Part shown: positions 1 to 9,791 of the stretch, piece after piece
How the letters are laid out: each line of letters begins with the position of its first letter
Position numbering within the stretch: position 1 is the stretch's first letter
Source of the DNA: Gammaproteobacteria bacterium LSUCC0112
Lineage (GTDB): Bacteria; Pseudomonadota; Gammaproteobacteria; Pseudomonadales; Pseudohongiellaceae
Assembly (NCBI GenBank): GCA_004535785.1
Contig: SPIB01000002.1
Coordinates: 85,009-149,008 of the forward strand
Direction: 5' to 3'
Length of the DNA: 64,000 nucleotides
Translations under genes and position numbers: made by a program
Notes under the pieces: model-generated
What the model saw: the letters and a program-made list of their open reading frames with translations, nothing else
What the model was told of the DNA's origin: nothing
Database searches by the model: none

Positions 1-669
1 ACCATGGCGGAGCCCAAGGATGAAGTCATGTTGCGTCTGGAGAGCCCCGGCGGTCTGGTTCACGCCTATGGACTGGCCTCATCACAATTGCTGCGGTTTA
101 AACAAAAAGAGATTCCGCTGACCATTTGTGTGGATAAAGTAGCAGCAAGCGGCGGCTACATGATGGCGTGTGTGGCAGACCGGCTGATTGCCGCGCCGTT
201 TGCAATTCTGGGGTCTATTGGTGTTCTGGTGCAGATGCCAAACATCCATCGCTTGCTAAAGAAGAACGATGTCGATTTTGAAATGATCACGGCCGGTGAG
301 TACAAACGCACTATGACACCGTTTACTGAAGTGACCGAGAAGGGTCGCGACAAGTTAAAACAGGATGTTGAAGAGATGCATGTGCTATTTAAACAATGGG
401 TCAAGCAATACCGGCCTGTTGTCGACATCGACCAGATAGCCACGGGCGAAACCTGGGTTGGGTTGCAAGCTCAGGAGCGACAAATGGTAGATATGATCAG
501 TACCAGTGATGATTACATCATTCAGGCGTGTGAGCAGGCTGATGTCTACGAAGTCGCCTATGAAATACGTATCCCTCTGGGCGAAAAAATTGGAGGTGCC
601 TTGCAAAAGGCTATGGACAAGACACTGATGGTCTGGTGGCAACGACTGAGATCAAGTCGCTATTTGTAA
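1..669 (+). CDS. sohB: SohB-like S49 peptidase, 3' part only
   Basis: This is the C-terminal part of an S49 family inner-membrane peptidase; the 5' end lies outside the window and the frame is open to base 1. Counting from the Met at base 4, the catalytic Ser is residue 49 in ASGGYMM and the probable general-base Lys is residue 101 in GEYK. Their spacing of 52 residues is the SohB arrangement. Family SohB proteins are near 350 residues, so the N-terminal membrane anchor and roughly 120 residues are missing. The family acts in the envelope; the substrate is unknown. The Met at base 4 is internal, not a start. Confidence 0.9.
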   Translation, partial: TMAEPKDEVMLRLESPGGLVHAYGLASSQLLRFKQKEIPLTICVDKVAASGGYMMACVADRLIAAPFAILGSIGVLVQMPNIHRLLKKNDVDFEMITAGEYKRTMTPFTEVTEKGRDKLKQDVEEMHVLFKQWVKQYRPVVDIDQIATGETWVGLQAQERQMVDMISTSDDYIIQACEQADVYEVAYEIRIPLGEKIGGALQKAMDKTLMVWWQRLRSSRYL

Positions 670-712
670 GTCAAACAACCCGCATGAGTCATATTTGAAG
701 GTCTTGAGGCAT

Positions 713-1729
713 ATGGAACTGGATAGTCAAACATTTCAGGCTTACGAAGTATCTGAGCATACCGTGGATGGCAAAAGCGTTTTTGCGGGTGCCTTGGTGA
801 ACAAACAGGTCAGCAGTCTGCCGGCAGGTGACGTACTGATCAAAGTGGCCTATTCGTCACTTAACTTCAAGGACGCGCTCTCTGCGGCGGGGAATAAAGG
901 GGTCACCCGGCAGTATCCTCATACCCCGGGTATTGATGCGGCAGGTGTGGTTGCAGAATCCACAAACCCGATGTTTGAAGCAGGGGAGGAGGTGATTGTT
1001 ATCGGGTACGACCTCGGCATGAATACGGCCGGTGGTTTTGGCGAGTTTATTCGAGTGCCGGCCAATTGGGTGGTCAAGTGCCCCGCCGGACTGAGCCTGA
1101 ACGAAGCCATGATTATCGGCACAGCAGGTTTTACCGCGGCACTGTGTGTCGAGAAACTGCTGGTAAACGGCCTGGATTCCTCACACGGTCAGGTGCTGGT
1201 GACGGGCGCCAGTGGTGGGGTCGGGAGTTTTGCCGTTGCCTTGTTGTCGCAGCTTGGTTTTGATGTGGTCGCAATGACCGGCAGTGAATCTGCCCACGAA
1301 TTTCTGCGAACATTGGGTGCCAGTCAGATCATTGGCCGCGAGGAGTACAGCCAGCCCGGTCCCAAACCGCTTTCAAAAGAGCTTTGGGCAGGCGCAGTTG
1401 ATGTCGTAGGAGGAGACATCCTGTTTAATATTGTCAAATCACTGAAATACAGTGGCAGTGTTGCTTGTTGTGGTCTTGTGGCATCGCCTCAGTTCCAGGC
1501 GACGGTGTTTCCTTTTATCCTCAGGGGCGTAAACCTGCTGGGTGTGGATTCCGTCAATCTTCCGTTGGCGCACAAGAGCCAGTTGTGGAATAAATTGGCG
1601 ACAAATTGGAAACCTGCCGGCCTTGCCAGGCTTGAGACGCAGTTGGGCATGAACGGTTTGGATGCGGCACTTAAAACCGTACTGGCCGGAAAAAGTACCG
1701 GCCGACTTGTGCTGGCTCACAACCGCTGA
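713..1729 (+). CDS. YhdH/AcuI-type zinc-free alcohol dehydrogenase family oxidoreductase
   Basis: Medium-chain reductase of the YhdH/AcuI group, whose characterised members reduce acrylyl-CoA with NADPH. It has an N-terminal GroES-like domain (SSLNFKDAL, PGIDAAGVV) and a Rossmann half with the nucleotide loop GASGGVGSF and the family-typical IIGTAGFTA just before it. The C-terminal PFILRGVNLLGVDSV is also characteristic. The ATG at 713 is preferred to an in-frame TTG at 695 because only the former has a GAGG just upstream, and the resulting 338 residues fit the family. No DMSP genes are nearby, so an acrylate role is only a possibility. Confidence 0.88.
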   Translation: MELDSQTFQAYEVSEHTVDGKSVFAGALVNKQVSSLPAGDVLIKVAYSSLNFKDALSAAGNKGVTRQYPHTPGIDAAGVVAESTNPMFEAGEEVIVIGYDLGMNTAGGFGEFIRVPANWVVKCPAGLSLNEAMIIGTAGFTAALCVEKLLVNGLDSSHGQVLVTGASGGVGSFAVALLSQLGFDVVAMTGSESAHEFLRTLGASQIIGREEYSQPGPKPLSKELWAGAVDVVGGDILFNIVKSLKYSGSVACCGLVASPQFQATVFPFILRGVNLLGVDSVNLPLAHKSQLWNKLATNWKPAGLARLETQLGMNGLDAALKTVLAGKSTGRLVLAHNR

Positions 1730-1736
1730 TAAACCT

Positions 1737-1758
1737 GCCGACGCTGATCAGCGTCGGC
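1737..1758. terminator. perfect 22-bp palindrome between convergent genes
   Basis: Bases 1737-1747 are the exact reverse complement of 1748-1758, giving a GC-rich hairpin with arms GCCGACGC and GCGTCGGC. It lies directly after the oxidoreductase stop and covers the stop of the opposing DUF934 gene. It has no U-tract on either strand. It probably acts as a bidirectional 3' end or RNA stabiliser. Confidence 0.6.
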
Positions 1759-2266
1759 GAAACAATGGTAATGGTTGGTCAATCGCGGGTTGATAAACAT
1801 GTCTGAAATCGTTAAATGCGCGGAGAGCATTATCGACGTCTTGATCGTCTCTCAGCGCAAATGCATCAAATCCGCAACGCTGCATAAAAAACAGCTGGTC
1901 TCGCAGCACGTCGCCAATCGCACGAATTTCACCCTGATAGGCAAAACGTTGCCTGAGTTCGCGTGCGCTGGAGAAGGGCCTTCCATCCTTAAACTCGGGA
2001 AAGTTCAACGCAACCAAGGGCAACGTGCCCAGCGACTCTGCAATAGCCTCGGGTGTTTCATGGCTGTTTAACCACACTGCTGTTTTTGCGGGTCTTGAGC
2101 GGATCAGTTGCTGTTCTGTCAACCAGATAGATAATGGCACGATCACATCCTGATCTTGCAATATCGCGATGTCATCAACACCTGTCGTTGTGTTGACCAG
2201 TACCCAGTTATCATCAACCAGCGCGCCGTTTTTAATCAGTGGAGTGGTCATCGCGTTTGTTTCCAT
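1748..2266 (-). CDS. DUF934 family protein (CysI partner)
   Basis: DUF934 protein of about 172 residues, routinely encoded just after cysI in Pseudomonas-like bacteria. Sequence marks include WLNSHETPEAIAESL, LVALNFPEFKDGRPFSSARELR, YQGEIRAIGDVLRDQLFFMQRCGFDAF and an Arg-rich end. Biochemical function is not established; co-occurrence implies sulfite reduction. The start at 2266 (METNAM) follows an AAGAAG purine stretch and overlaps the cysI 3' end by 35 bases, so the pair is likely translationally coupled. A second Met at 2251 is possible. Confidence 0.88.
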   Translation of the reverse strand: METNAMTTPLIKNGALVDDNWVLVNTTTGVDDIAILQDQDVIVPLSIWLTEQQLIRSRPAKTAVWLNSHETPEAIAESLGTLPLVALNFPEFKDGRPFSSARELRQRFAYQGEIRAIGDVLRDQLFFMQRCGFDAFALRDDQDVDNALRAFNDFRHVYQPAIDQPLPLFRRR

Positions 2267-3905
2267 AAAGTGCTTCTTTAAACGGTTCAAGTCCTAGCCG
2301 GTTGTATGTATTGATAAAATTTTCACCAGTCGTTTTGTGCTGCTGGTAAACATTAACAATTTTCTCAATAACCTCTGGTACTTCGTCTTGTGAAAACGAT
2401 GGGCCTACAATTTTCCCCAGCGCAGTGTTGTGATCAGACGACCCGCCAAGGGAAATCTGGAAATACTCCTCTCCCTTTTTATCCACACCAAGAATACCGA
2501 TGTTGCCGACGTGGTGATGTCCACAGGCATTCATGCAACCCGAAATATTCAGTGATAACTGGCCAATGTCGCGTAATTGCTGTGCGGAGAACCTGCGCTG
2601 AATGGCTTCTGCTACCGGAATTGATTTGGCATTGGCCAGCGAGCAGAAGTCACCGCCGGGGCAGCAGATCATATCGCTTAACAACCCCAGATTATCAGCT
2701 TCCAGATCGTGGGTTTTTAATGCTTGCCAAAGACTGTAGAGCTCATTCTTTTCGACATCCGCCAACACCAGATTCTGAGTATGTGTGATTCGCATTTCCC
2801 CAAAACTGTAGCGTTCAGCCAGATCAGCGATAAAGCGCATCTGATCAGAATCAAGATCGCCGGGCGCAAAACCCGTTTTTTTGACGCAGATAGTGACGAT
2901 GGCATAACCGGGTTTTTTGTGGGCATGGGTATTTTGCTCATACCAGGATGCAAACAAAACGTCTGTGTTTAATGCGGTTTCCAGTGTGCTGCTGTCCGCG
3001 GGCAATGCTTTGTAGTCAGGATCATGGAAAAATCCGCGGCAACGCTTCAGTTCAGCATTTGTCAGCGTCAACGGACCATCTTTTAATAAAGCCCACTCCT
3101 TTTCGACTTTGTCTTTGAAGGCCTGGGTGCCGGTTTCGCGCACCAGAATCTTGATTCTTGCCTTGTACTTATTGTCTCGTCGCCCCTCGCGGTTATAAAC
3201 CCTCAGGATGGCATCAAGGTATGACAGTAAGTGCTCCTGAGGCAGGAACGCTTTGATTTCGCTGCCAATGACCGGGGTTCGCCCCAAACCGCCGCCAACC
3301 AGCACGCGGAAACCAATTTCATTATTTTCGTTTTTGAGCAGATAAAGACCAATATCGTGCACCTGCGTTGCCGCCTGGTCTTGCCGGGTGCCACAGACCG
3401 CAATTTTGAATTTTCGAGGCAGAAACGCAAACTCAGGATGAAAAGTAGACCATTGCCGGATAATTTCGCAATACGCACGCGCATCATCTACTTCGTCAAC
3501 AGCAACGCCGGCAAACTGATCGGTTGTAGTATTGCGGATGCAGTTGCCACTGGTCTGAATGGCATGCATTTCTACCTCGGCCAGATGAGCGAGGATATCG
3601 GGCACGTCGGCGAGTGCAGGCCAGTTAAACTGGATATTCTGCCGTGTGGTCAGATGACCATAACCTTTATCAAAATGATCTGCGATGAAAGCCAGTTTGC
3701 GCATTTGCGTAGACGACAGCATGCCGTAAGGAATGGCAACACGCAGCATGGGTGCAAGACGCTGAATATAGAGTCCATTCTGCAGCCTGAGCGGCAGAAA
3801 CTCTGCATCACTCAGTTGCCCTGCCAGGAAACGTCGGGTTTGATCCCGGAACTGCATAATTCGATCCGCGAGCATTTGATGATCATACTGGTCATATCGG
3901 TACAT
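2232..3905 (-). CDS. cysI: Siroheme-dependent nitrite/sulfite reductase
   Basis: Hemoprotein reducing sulfite to sulfide for cysteine synthesis. The 557 residues show the duplicated ferredoxin-like and siroheme-binding halves. Near the end, at roughly residues 415-460, are the two motifs that ligate the 4Fe-4S cluster and siroheme: CPGGDFC (C-x5-C) and CMNAC (C-x3-C). LTTRQNIQFNW in the N-terminal half is also typical. No flavoprotein subunit (CysJ) is adjacent, which fits the Pseudomonas-type enzyme rather than the Escherichia CysJI complex. It forms an operon with the downstream DUF934 gene. The electron donor cannot be read from the sequence. Confidence 0.93.
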   Translation of the reverse strand: MYRYDQYDHQMLADRIMQFRDQTRRFLAGQLSDAEFLPLRLQNGLYIQRLAPMLRVAIPYGMLSSTQMRKLAFIADHFDKGYGHLTTRQNIQFNWPALADVPDILAHLAEVEMHAIQTSGNCIRNTTTDQFAGVAVDEVDDARAYCEIIRQWSTFHPEFAFLPRKFKIAVCGTRQDQAATQVHDIGLYLLKNENNEIGFRVLVGGGLGRTPVIGSEIKAFLPQEHLLSYLDAILRVYNREGRRDNKYKARIKILVRETGTQAFKDKVEKEWALLKDGPLTLTNAELKRCRGFFHDPDYKALPADSSTLETALNTDVLFASWYEQNTHAHKKPGYAIVTICVKKTGFAPGDLDSDQMRFIADLAERYSFGEMRITHTQNLVLADVEKNELYSLWQALKTHDLEADNLGLLSDMICCPGGDFCSLANAKSIPVAEAIQRRFSAQQLRDIGQLSLNISGCMNACGHHHVGNIGILGVDKKGEEYFQISLGGSSDHNTALGKIVGPSFSQDEVPEVIEKIVNVYQQHKTTGENFINTYNRLGLEPFKEALYGNKRDDHSTD

Positions 3906-4081
3906 GATGTTAAGTCTGGCCCTGTGAGCAAACGTAAGCTAATGCGAGGGGCGATAGTGTAATAAAACCTTCTTTTGAATTCTATGCATAAAAACTCTAA
4001 TTCTTATGACGTTTTATGCTGGATTTAGTACGGATTGTGGTAAGTCGCAGGTCGTATTTGAAAAACCTGCTCACCGGTATC

Positions 4082-4109
4082 TTGATTATCGGAGGGAATT
4101 CTTTAGAAT
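4082..4109 (+). promoter_or_regulatory. sigma-70 promoter of the 43-residue membrane protein gene
   Basis: TTGATT at 4082-4087 and TAGAAT at 4104-4109 are 16 bases apart, followed by a GC-rich GCGGCGCC discriminator. Transcription would start near 4116, inside the longer in-frame ORF that begins at 4016, which supports the ATG at 4145 as the true start. Confidence 0.65.
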
Positions 4110-4144
4110 GCGGCGCCGTAGATGAACTTCAACGAGAGCCTATC

Positions 4145-4276
4145 ATGAGTCACCACAGCAACGAATCCGGTTATACGCCCGAAGAGCAGGAAGAGAACAG
4201 TCGCGTTGACGCGATGGCGATTTTCTCAATTGTTGTAGTCGCAGTAGCGATGGTAATTTTTTACGTCGCCAGTTAA
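4145..4276 (+). CDS. 43-residue tail-anchored membrane protein, unknown function
   Basis: Very small protein: a polar, acidic N-terminal half (MSHHSNESGYTPEEQEENSR) followed by one hydrophobic segment, roughly residues 23-41, ending YVAS. This is a C-terminal membrane anchor topology. I do not recognise the family. The ATG at 4145 is chosen over upstream in-frame starts because a good promoter lies at 4082-4109 and a CGAGAG ribosome-binding site lies 9-14 bases upstream. It converges on the DUF2970 gene, another tiny membrane protein. Confidence 0.65.
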   Translation: MSHHSNESGYTPEEQEENSRVDAMAIFSIVVVAVAMVIFYVAS

Positions 4277-4277
4277 G

Positions 4278-4293
4278 CCCTGACGACTCAGGG
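4278..4293. terminator. hairpin between convergent small genes
   Basis: CCCTGA (4278-4283) and TCAGGG (4288-4293) form a six-pair hairpin with a CGAC loop. It sits between the stop of the 43-residue gene and the stop of the opposing DUF2970 gene. No U-tract is present. Confidence 0.45.
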
Positions 4294-4515
4294 TAATACA
4301 AGATTTACAACAATCACCAGTGTCATCACAAATAACACTGTGAATACCAGCGCGGCGGCGACAAAGCCCTTCACGGAGCCTTTCTCGAAGTCGCGCTCTT
4401 TGTTCTTCTTATTCTGCACACCAAAACTTGCCTGAAATACACTCAGGAACATTTTCCAGAACGGCAGTTGTTCTTTATCAAGGTTGCCGTTTTCTTGCTT
4501 GCTGTTATCTGACAT
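4288..4515 (-). CDS. DUF2970 domain small membrane protein
   Basis: 75 residues: an N-terminal charged segment, the family signature FWKMFLSVFQASFGVQ at about 19-34, a basic linker (NKKNKERDF), and one strongly hydrophobic helix at about 50-73. DUF2970 proteins are short single-pass membrane proteins of proteobacteria without a known role; the first helix is probably amphipathic. It lies 44 bases downstream of metH on the same strand and may be cotranscribed with it. Confidence 0.85.
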   Translation of the reverse strand: MSDNSKQENGNLDKEQLPFWKMFLSVFQASFGVQNKKNKERDFEKGSVKGFVAAALVFTVLFVMTLVIVVNLVLP

Positions 4516-4559
4516 GGTGACTCCTGCTGACCTTGCAGCCTTGATCGATGACCCGGTTT

Positions 4560-7500
4560 TTAATCCAGAAGATTTGGGCGCAACAAGCGTTTAGCTTCAT
4601 CAACGGTGACACCGCGACGCGCTGCGTAGTCAGTAACCTGATCTTCATTGATTTTGCCAACAGCAAAATAACGTGCGTCCGGATGAGCAAAGTAGAAACC
4701 ACTGACACTGGCAGCCGGTAACATGGCATAACTTTCCGTCAGTGACATGCTGATTTTCCCATCTACGCCCAGAAGGTCAAACACAGCTGCTTTATCAGAA
4801 TGCTCCGGGCAGGCTGGATAACCCGGCGCTGGTCGTATGCCGCGATATTTCTCTTTAATGAGCGCTTCATTGTCCAATGACTCATCCGGGGCGTACCCCC
4901 AGAATTCGCGGCGGACTTTTGCATGCAAATGCTCTGCGAATGCCTCTGCCAGCCGGTCAGCGAGGGCTTTGACCATCAGTGCATTGTAGTCATTGTTCTC
5001 TTGCTCATATTTTTCTGCCAGACGCTGTGCACCGACGCCGGTAGTCACTGCAAATCCGCCGATGTAATCGCAGGCAGCCTGTTGTTTTGTTGCCACAAAA
5101 TCTGCCAGCGATAAATTGGGAATGCTGTCTGCCTTGGACGCTTGCTGCCTGAGAAAGTTGAAGGTATGCAAAGGCTGTGTGCATGATTCATCGGCATATA
5201 CGGTAACGTCATTCTCACCCGTTCGGGATGCAGGCCAGAAACCAAACACAGCTTGTGCTGTGAGCAGTTTGTTATCGATGATCTCTGTCAGCATTGCTTG
5301 TGCGTCACTGAACAGGTCTCGTGCTGCTTGTCCAACCACATGGTCATTGAGTATCTGCGGATACTTACCGGCAAGGCTCCAGGTGATAAAGAAGGGTGTC
5401 CAGTCGATGTAAGGCACCAGTAATGCCAGCGGATAATTATCCAGTACATGCGTGCCTAACTGCGCAGGACGGGTGATGGTGTTTGGGTGCCACTGGAATT
5501 GTCCGGCATTGCGGTTGGCTTCTTCAAAGCTCAACAGGCTCTTGCCCTGATCGCGCCCACTGGTGCGCGCGCGCACCGTTTCATACTCTTTGCGAACGCC
5601 TTCCACAAAACTGTTCCGGGTTTCGGTGCTGAGTAGATTGCTGACAACGGTCACGCTGCGCGAGGCGTCAGGCACATAAACGGTTACGTTATTTTTATAG
5701 TGCTGTTCGATTTTCACCGCAGTATGCGCTTTGGACGTTGTGGCGCCACCAATCAACAGCGGTACCTTGAAATCCAGGCGTTGCATTTCTTTGGCGACAT
5801 GCACCATTTCATCAAGCGATGGCGTGATCAGTCCGCTCAGACCGATGATGTCGACATTGTGTTCGCGGGCAGATTGCAGGATGCGCTCACAGGGCACCAT
5901 GACCCCCAGATCAATAATGTCATAGTTGTTGCAAGCCAGCACAACACCCACAATATTCTTGCCGATATCGTGTACATCGCCTTTGACCGTAGCCAGCAAA
6001 ACTTTGCCTTTGGCCTTGTTTGCATTACCGGAGCGCGCTTTTTCAGCTTCGATGTAAGGTAGCAGATAGGCTACAGCCTGCTTCATTACCCGCGCACTTT
6101 TGACAACTTGTGGCAGGAACATTTTGCCACTACCAAACAAATCGCCGACCACATTCATGCCGTCCATTAATGGACCTTCGATCACCTGTATCGGTTGATC
6201 GTATAGCTGGCGCGCCGCTTCAGTGTCTTCTTCAATAAAGCGTGTAATGCCTTTGACCAAGGCATGGGTGATCCTTTCCTGCACGGTTGCGGATCGCCAT
6301 TGTAGATCTTCCTGGACTTCAACGGTGCCGGTGCCGCTGTATCGGGCAGCAATTTCCATCAACCGATCGGTGCTATCGCTGCGCCGATTCAGCACGATGT
6401 CTTCAACCCGCTCACGCAGCTCATCGGGGATTCCATCGTAAACAGCCAGCTGACCGGCATTCACAATGCCCATGTTTAATCCGGCTTTGATTGCATGGAA
6501 CAAAAATACGGAGTGAATGGCTTCGCGCACAGGATCGTTGCCGCGGAAGGAGAATGACACATTGCTGACACCCCCGGAAATCAGGGCGTGCGGAAGATTT
6601 TCGCGGATGTAGCGGCAACTTTCGATAAAGTCCACCGCGTAGTTGTTATGCTCTTCGATGCCGGTTGCGATTGCAAAAATATTGGGATCAAAAATGATAT
6701 CTTCCGGCGGAAAACCGATTTCTGTTACCAACAAATCATAACTGCGTTTGCAAATGGATTGTTTTTTGGCCAGCGTATCCGCCTGACCTGACTCATCAAA
6801 TGCCATGACAACAACGGCAGCCCCATAGCGTCGGCAAAGTCGCGCTTTTTCAAGAAACTCGGCTTCTCCTTCTTTTAAACTGATGGAGTTGACAATGCCT
6901 TTACCTTGAATATTCTTCAGCCCGGTTTCAATGACGTCCCATTTGGATGAGTCGATCATCACGGGAACGCGACTGATGTCTGGTTCAGCGGCGATGAGTC
7001 GCAAGAACTTCTCCATCGCAAAACGCGAGTCGAGCATGCCCTCATCCATGTTGATGTCGATAACCTGTGCGCCGCTTTCAACTTGCTGCAGAGCAACATC
7101 CAGCGCTTCATTGTATTGGTTGTCGATAATCAGTCGCGCAAATTTGCGGGAACCCGTCACATTGGTTCGTTCGCCGATGTTCACAAACAAGCTGTTTGTA
7201 TCGATGTTAAAAGCTTCAAGCCCGCTCAGGCGACATTTGACCGGCACATCGGGAATCTGACGTGCAGGATATTTTGCAACGGCATCTGCAACGGCTTTGA
7301 TATGGGTTGGCGTCGTCCCGCAGCAGCCGCCAATGATATTGAGGAAGCCGCTGGCAGCAAACTCCTCAACGATATCAGCCATCTCACGGGCACTTTGGTC
7401 ATATTCCCCAAACGCATTGGGCAGTCCGGCGTTGGGGTGTGCAGACACGTAAGTGTTTGCCAGTTTTGAAATTTCTTCAATGTGAGGACGCAATTGTTCA

Positions 7501-8258
7501 GCGCCAAGTGCGCAGTTAAATCCAATCGAGATTGGTTTTGCGTGTGCCAATGCATTCCAGAAGGCTTCAACCGTTTGGCCGGACAGTGTGCGGCCGCTGG
7601 CATCGGTAATGGTGCCCGAGATCATGATGGGCAGTTCGATGTCTAACTGTTCAAAGACGTTTTGAACTGCAAACACGGCAGCTTTTGCATTGAGTGTGTC
7701 AAAAATTGTTTCGATCAGCAGAATATCTGCGCCGCCTTTGATCAGTGCTGTAGCCGCTGTTTCGTAGTCAGCAACCAATGCATCAAAACTGGTGTTTCTG
7801 AACCCTGGATCGTTGACGTCCGGTGACAAGGAGGCAGTTCTGCTGGTAGGTCCAATGACGCCGGCCACAAATCTCGGTTTATCAGGCTGTTGTGCTGTCA
7901 CTTGATCACAACATGCTCTGGCCAGTTTTGCACCTTCGTAGTTCAGTTCGTAGACCAGCGCCTGAAGTCCGTAATCCGATTGGGATACGGACGTAGAATT
8001 GAAGGTATTGGTTTCAATGATATCCGCGCCGGCATTGAGGTAAGCGAGATGAATGCCCGAGATAACTTCTGGCCGGGTTAGCGTGAGCAAATCATTGTTA
8101 CCGCCCAGGTCGGAAGGGTGCGCCTTGAACCGCTCGCCACGAAAATCTGCTTCAATCAACTTTTCTCGTTGAATCATTGTGCCCATGGCGCCATCGAGAA
8201 TTAGAATGCGTTCACGAAGTGCATGCCTGAGCAGCTTGAAAGAAGAGTGTTGTTCCAT
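4560..8258 (-). CDS. metH: Cobalamin-dependent methionine synthase
   Basis: Transfers methyl from 5-methyl-tetrahydrofolate via methylcobalamin to homocysteine. All four modules are present in about 1232 residues. The homocysteine domain has zinc ligands in GFNCALG and GGCCGTTP. The pterin domain includes [14 protein letters not shown]. The B12 domain has the DVHDIGKN loop, the His being the cobalt ligand, near residue 750. The C-terminal adenosylmethionine activation domain includes the [18 protein letters not shown] segment. The ATG at 8258 gives [10 protein letters not shown] and a length close to the 1227-residue E. coli enzyme; the frame is open for 21 codons upstream but without support. 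It is divergent from nfuA. No cobalamin riboswitch is visible upstream. Confidence 0.97.
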   Translation of the reverse strand: MEQHSSFKLLRHALRERILILDGAMGTMIQREKLIEADFRGERFKAHPSDLGGNNDLLTLTRPEVISGIHLAYLNAGADIIETNTFNSTSVSQSDYGLQALVYELNYEGAKLARACCDQVTAQQPDKPRFVAGVIGPTSRTASLSPDVNDPGFRNTSFDALVADYETAATALIKGGADILLIETIFDTLNAKAAVFAVQNVFEQLDIELPIMISGTITDASGRTLSGQTVEAFWNALAHAKPISIGFNCALGAEQLRPHIEEISKLANTYVSAHPNAGLPNAFGEYDQSAREMADIVEEFAASGFLNIIGGCCGTTPTHIKAVADAVAKYPARQIPDVPVKCRLSGLEAFNIDTNSLFVNIGERTNVTGSRKFARLIIDNQYNEALDVALQQVESGAQVIDINMDEGMLDSRFAMEKFLRLIAAEPDISRVPVMIDSSKWDVIETGLKNIQGKGIVNSISLKEGEAEFLEKARLCRRYGAAVVVMAFDESGQADTLAKKQSICKRSYDLLVTEIGFPPEDIIFDPNIFAIATGIEEHNNYAVDFIESCRYIRENLPHALISGGVSNVSFSFRGNDPVREAIHSVFLFHAIKAGLNMGIVNAGQLAVYDGIPDELRERVEDIVLNRRSDSTDRLMEIAARYSGTGTVEVQEDLQWRSATVQERITHALVKGITRFIEEDTEAARQLYDQPIQVIEGPLMDGMNVVGDLFGSGKMFLPQVVKSARVMKQAVAYLLPYIEAEKARSGNANKAKGKVLLATVKGDVHDIGKNIVGVVLACNNYDIIDLGVMVPCERILQSAREHNVDIIGLSGLITPSLDEMVHVAKEMQRLDFKVPLLIGGATTSKAHTAVKIEQHYKNNVTVYVPDASRSVTVVSNLLSTETRNSFVEGVRKEYETVRARTSGRDQGKSLLSFEEANRNAGQFQWHPNTITRPAQLGTHVLDNYPLALLVPYIDWTPFFITWSLAGKYPQILNDHVVGQAARDLFSDAQAMLTEIIDNKLLTAQAVFGFWPASRTGENDVTVYADESCTQPLHTFNFLRQQASKADSIPNLSLADFVATKQQAACDYIGGFAVTTGVGAQRLAEKYEQENNDYNALMVKALADRLAEAFAEHLHAKVRREFWGYAPDESLDNEALIKEKYRGIRPAPGYPACPEHSDKAAVFDLLGVDGKISMSLTESYAMLPAASVSGFYFAHPDARYFAVGKINEDQVTDYAARRGVTVDEAKRLLRPNLLD

Positions 8259-8331
8259 GTTGGGATCCGTTTGTCGTGCTAGCTCGGTAATTTGAGCAAA
8301 GACGATCCTGAGCAGTGTCAAAAGAGGCGCA

Positions 8332-8362
8332 ATTCTAGCAGAGTCGATGAGTCTGGTGACAA
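8332..8362 (-). promoter_or_regulatory. possible metH promoter
   Basis: On the minus strand TTGTCA (8362-8357) and TAGAAT (8337-8332) are 19 bases apart, slightly long, followed by TTGCGCC. The -35 hexamer overlaps a perfect palindrome. The start would be about 67 bases before the metH ATG. Confidence 0.4.
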
Positions 8363-8370
8363 ATTTGTCA
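8357..8370. promoter_or_regulatory. 14-bp perfect palindrome, candidate operator between metH and nfuA
   Basis: TGACAAATTTGTCA is identical on both strands. It overlaps the proposed metH -35 region and lies about 90 bases before nfuA. A second inverted repeat, CCGAG-7-CTCGG, lies at 8406-8422. The binding protein is unknown; the site does not fit the spaced TGAA-n5-TTCA form of MetR sites. Confidence 0.45.
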
Positions 8371-8460
8371 AAACTATACGTGCCGGACTGGAAAAAACAT
8401 AATATCCGAGTAAAATGCTCGGCTATTCCAAGGTAACGCTGACGAGGCGCTTTCCACGCT

Positions 8461-9042
8461 ATGATTACGATAACTGAACCAGCACAGGATTACCTGGCCG
8501 AGCTCTTGAAAAAGCAGGACAGTGATGGCATCGGCATTCGGGTATTTATACTCGATCCAGGCACGCCTAAAGCAGAAACTTGCATTTCATTTTGCAGGCC
8601 AGGCGAGGAGAAGGAGGATGACCAGCGCAAGGAGTATCCTCAGTTCCACGCATGGATCGAAAATCGCAGTATTCCTTTTTTGAATGAAGCGGTGGTGGAT
8701 TATGCAAAAGATACCATGGGTGGGCAGCTCACCATCAAGGCGCCTAATTCCCGCCTGCCGAAAATCACTGCTGAGAGCCCGATTGAAGACCAGATCAATT
8801 ATGTCCTGTACAACGAGATCAATCCCTCGTTGGCATCGCATGGTGGCGTTGTAACCCTGGAAGATCTGGTTGACGATACCATCGCGATCCTTAAATTCGG
8901 GGGCGGTTGTCAGGGCTGCGGGATGGTCGATGTCACACTCAAAGAAGGTGTTGAGAAAACATTGATGGACAAGGTACCAGGGCTGACAGCTGTCCGCGAT
9001 GTCACCGATCACACTAATAAAGACAATGCCTATTTCAAGTAA
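8461..9042 (+). CDS. nfuA: Fe/S biogenesis protein NfuA
   Basis: Iron-sulfur cluster carrier that delivers 4Fe-4S clusters to apo-enzymes. The N-terminal half is a degenerate A-type (IscA/HesB-like) domain. The C-terminal NifU-like domain carries the cluster cysteines C150 and C153 in [11 protein letters not shown]. At 193 residues it matches the E. coli protein closely. Encoded divergently from metH. Likely clients in the window include lipoate-dependent and Fe-S enzymes of the sdh-suc operon, but that is inference. Confidence 0.96.
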   Translation: MITITEPAQDYLAELLKKQDSDGIGIRVFILDPGTPKAETCISFCRPGEEKEDDQRKEYPQFHAWIENRSIPFLNEAVVDYAKDTMGGQLTIKAPNSRLPKITAESPIEDQINYVLYNEINPSLASHGGVVTLEDLVDDTIAILKFGGGCQGCGMVDVTLKEGVEKTLMDKVPGLTAVRDVTDHTNKDNAYFK

Positions 9043-9056
9043 CCATCACGCAGCAT

Positions 9057-9078
9057 CGCCCGCGGGTAGACGTGGGCG
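9057..9078. terminator. hairpin between convergent nfuA and dUTPase genes
   Basis: CGCCCGCG (9057-9064) pairs with CGTGGGCG (9071-9078), with one G-U pair and a six-base loop. It is GC-rich with no following U-tract on either strand. Probable 3' end structure for both genes. Confidence 0.5.
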
Positions 9079-9086
9079 TTGACGGC

Positions 9087-9752
9087 TCAGCCCGGGTAAC
9101 GACTGAGTAGTGCGTTGTATAGTTGCTCGGGATAGTCATCAGAATCGGGTGATAACGCTGACATCAGCTCGACCAGATGTTCATTGTCTTCCCTATCGCC
9201 CCATATTTTGAGGTAGGTCCCTGTCTTGTATCCGTGATCCTGGCGGAAAAAGTTGAGGATATTTTTACCAACATACTGGCGATACAACTCCTGCCAACTC
9301 ATCCTGCAGTCTGCGAGAATTGATGAAAAAACAGACAGCTCGATGCGTCTGACAGCGCTGAGCGCTATCAATAGCTCCAGTTTCTCCAGCAGCGCCAGTG
9401 AATCAAGCTCAATCAAACGCTGATCACACATGACAGTCCGGGTGCTCGCAGCTGGCATTGCATTAAACAAATGCTCAAGCGCCCGATCACAATCACCTTG
9501 TTCACGAAGCAGTATTTCAGACAGCAGAAAATGCCAGATGTCGACCAGTTCCATTTGCAGTTGCGGCAAATCGAGAATTTGTTTTTTCCACCATTTCCAG
9601 CCGTGATGCTCGATGGCTTCAGCTGCCTCGATGACAACAGCTCTAAGGTAGGGGTACGATGCTTGTACCCAGTTGGAATCTACCTTGGCATTCATGTCGC
9701 TTTGCAGCCGCAACATGACAATCGCCTGTTGTATGGACAAAGATGTAGTCAT
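9087..9752 (-). CDS. Dimeric dUTP diphosphatase (dUTPase_2 / MazG-related)
   Basis: All-alpha NTP pyrophosphohydrolase of the dimeric dUTPase group, which hydrolyses dUTP (and often dUDP) to dUMP and keeps uracil out of DNA. The metal-binding motif ExxE-n-ExxD is visible as EAAEAIEHHGWKWW followed 22 residues later by ELVDIWHFLLSE. The 221 residues agree with the family. The start is uncertain: ATG 9752 is taken, but a TTG at 9764 is in frame and neither has a well-placed ribosome-binding site. It is not related in fold to the trimeric Dut enzyme. Confidence 0.85.
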   Translation of the reverse strand: MTTSLSIQQAIVMLRLQSDMNAKVDSNWVQASYPYLRAVVIEAAEAIEHHGWKWWKKQILDLPQLQMELVDIWHFLLSEILLREQGDCDRALEHLFNAMPAASTRTVMCDQRLIELDSLALLEKLELLIALSAVRRIELSVFSSILADCRMSWQELYRQYVGKNILNFFRQDHGYKTGTYLKIWGDREDNEHLVELMSALSPDSDDYPEQLYNALLSRYPG

Positions 9753-9791
9753 AGAAGGAGGCAACCTGTTCTACTGCGGCGTCGCGTTTTA

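Noticed and set aside
4016-4144. N-terminal extension of the small membrane protein from base 4016
   Set aside because: A good promoter lies at 4082-4109 inside it, and the extension lacks a ribosome-binding site.
8259-8460. Cobalamin riboswitch upstream of metH
   Set aside because: The leader is short (about 67 bases) and I see no B12-box-like sequence.
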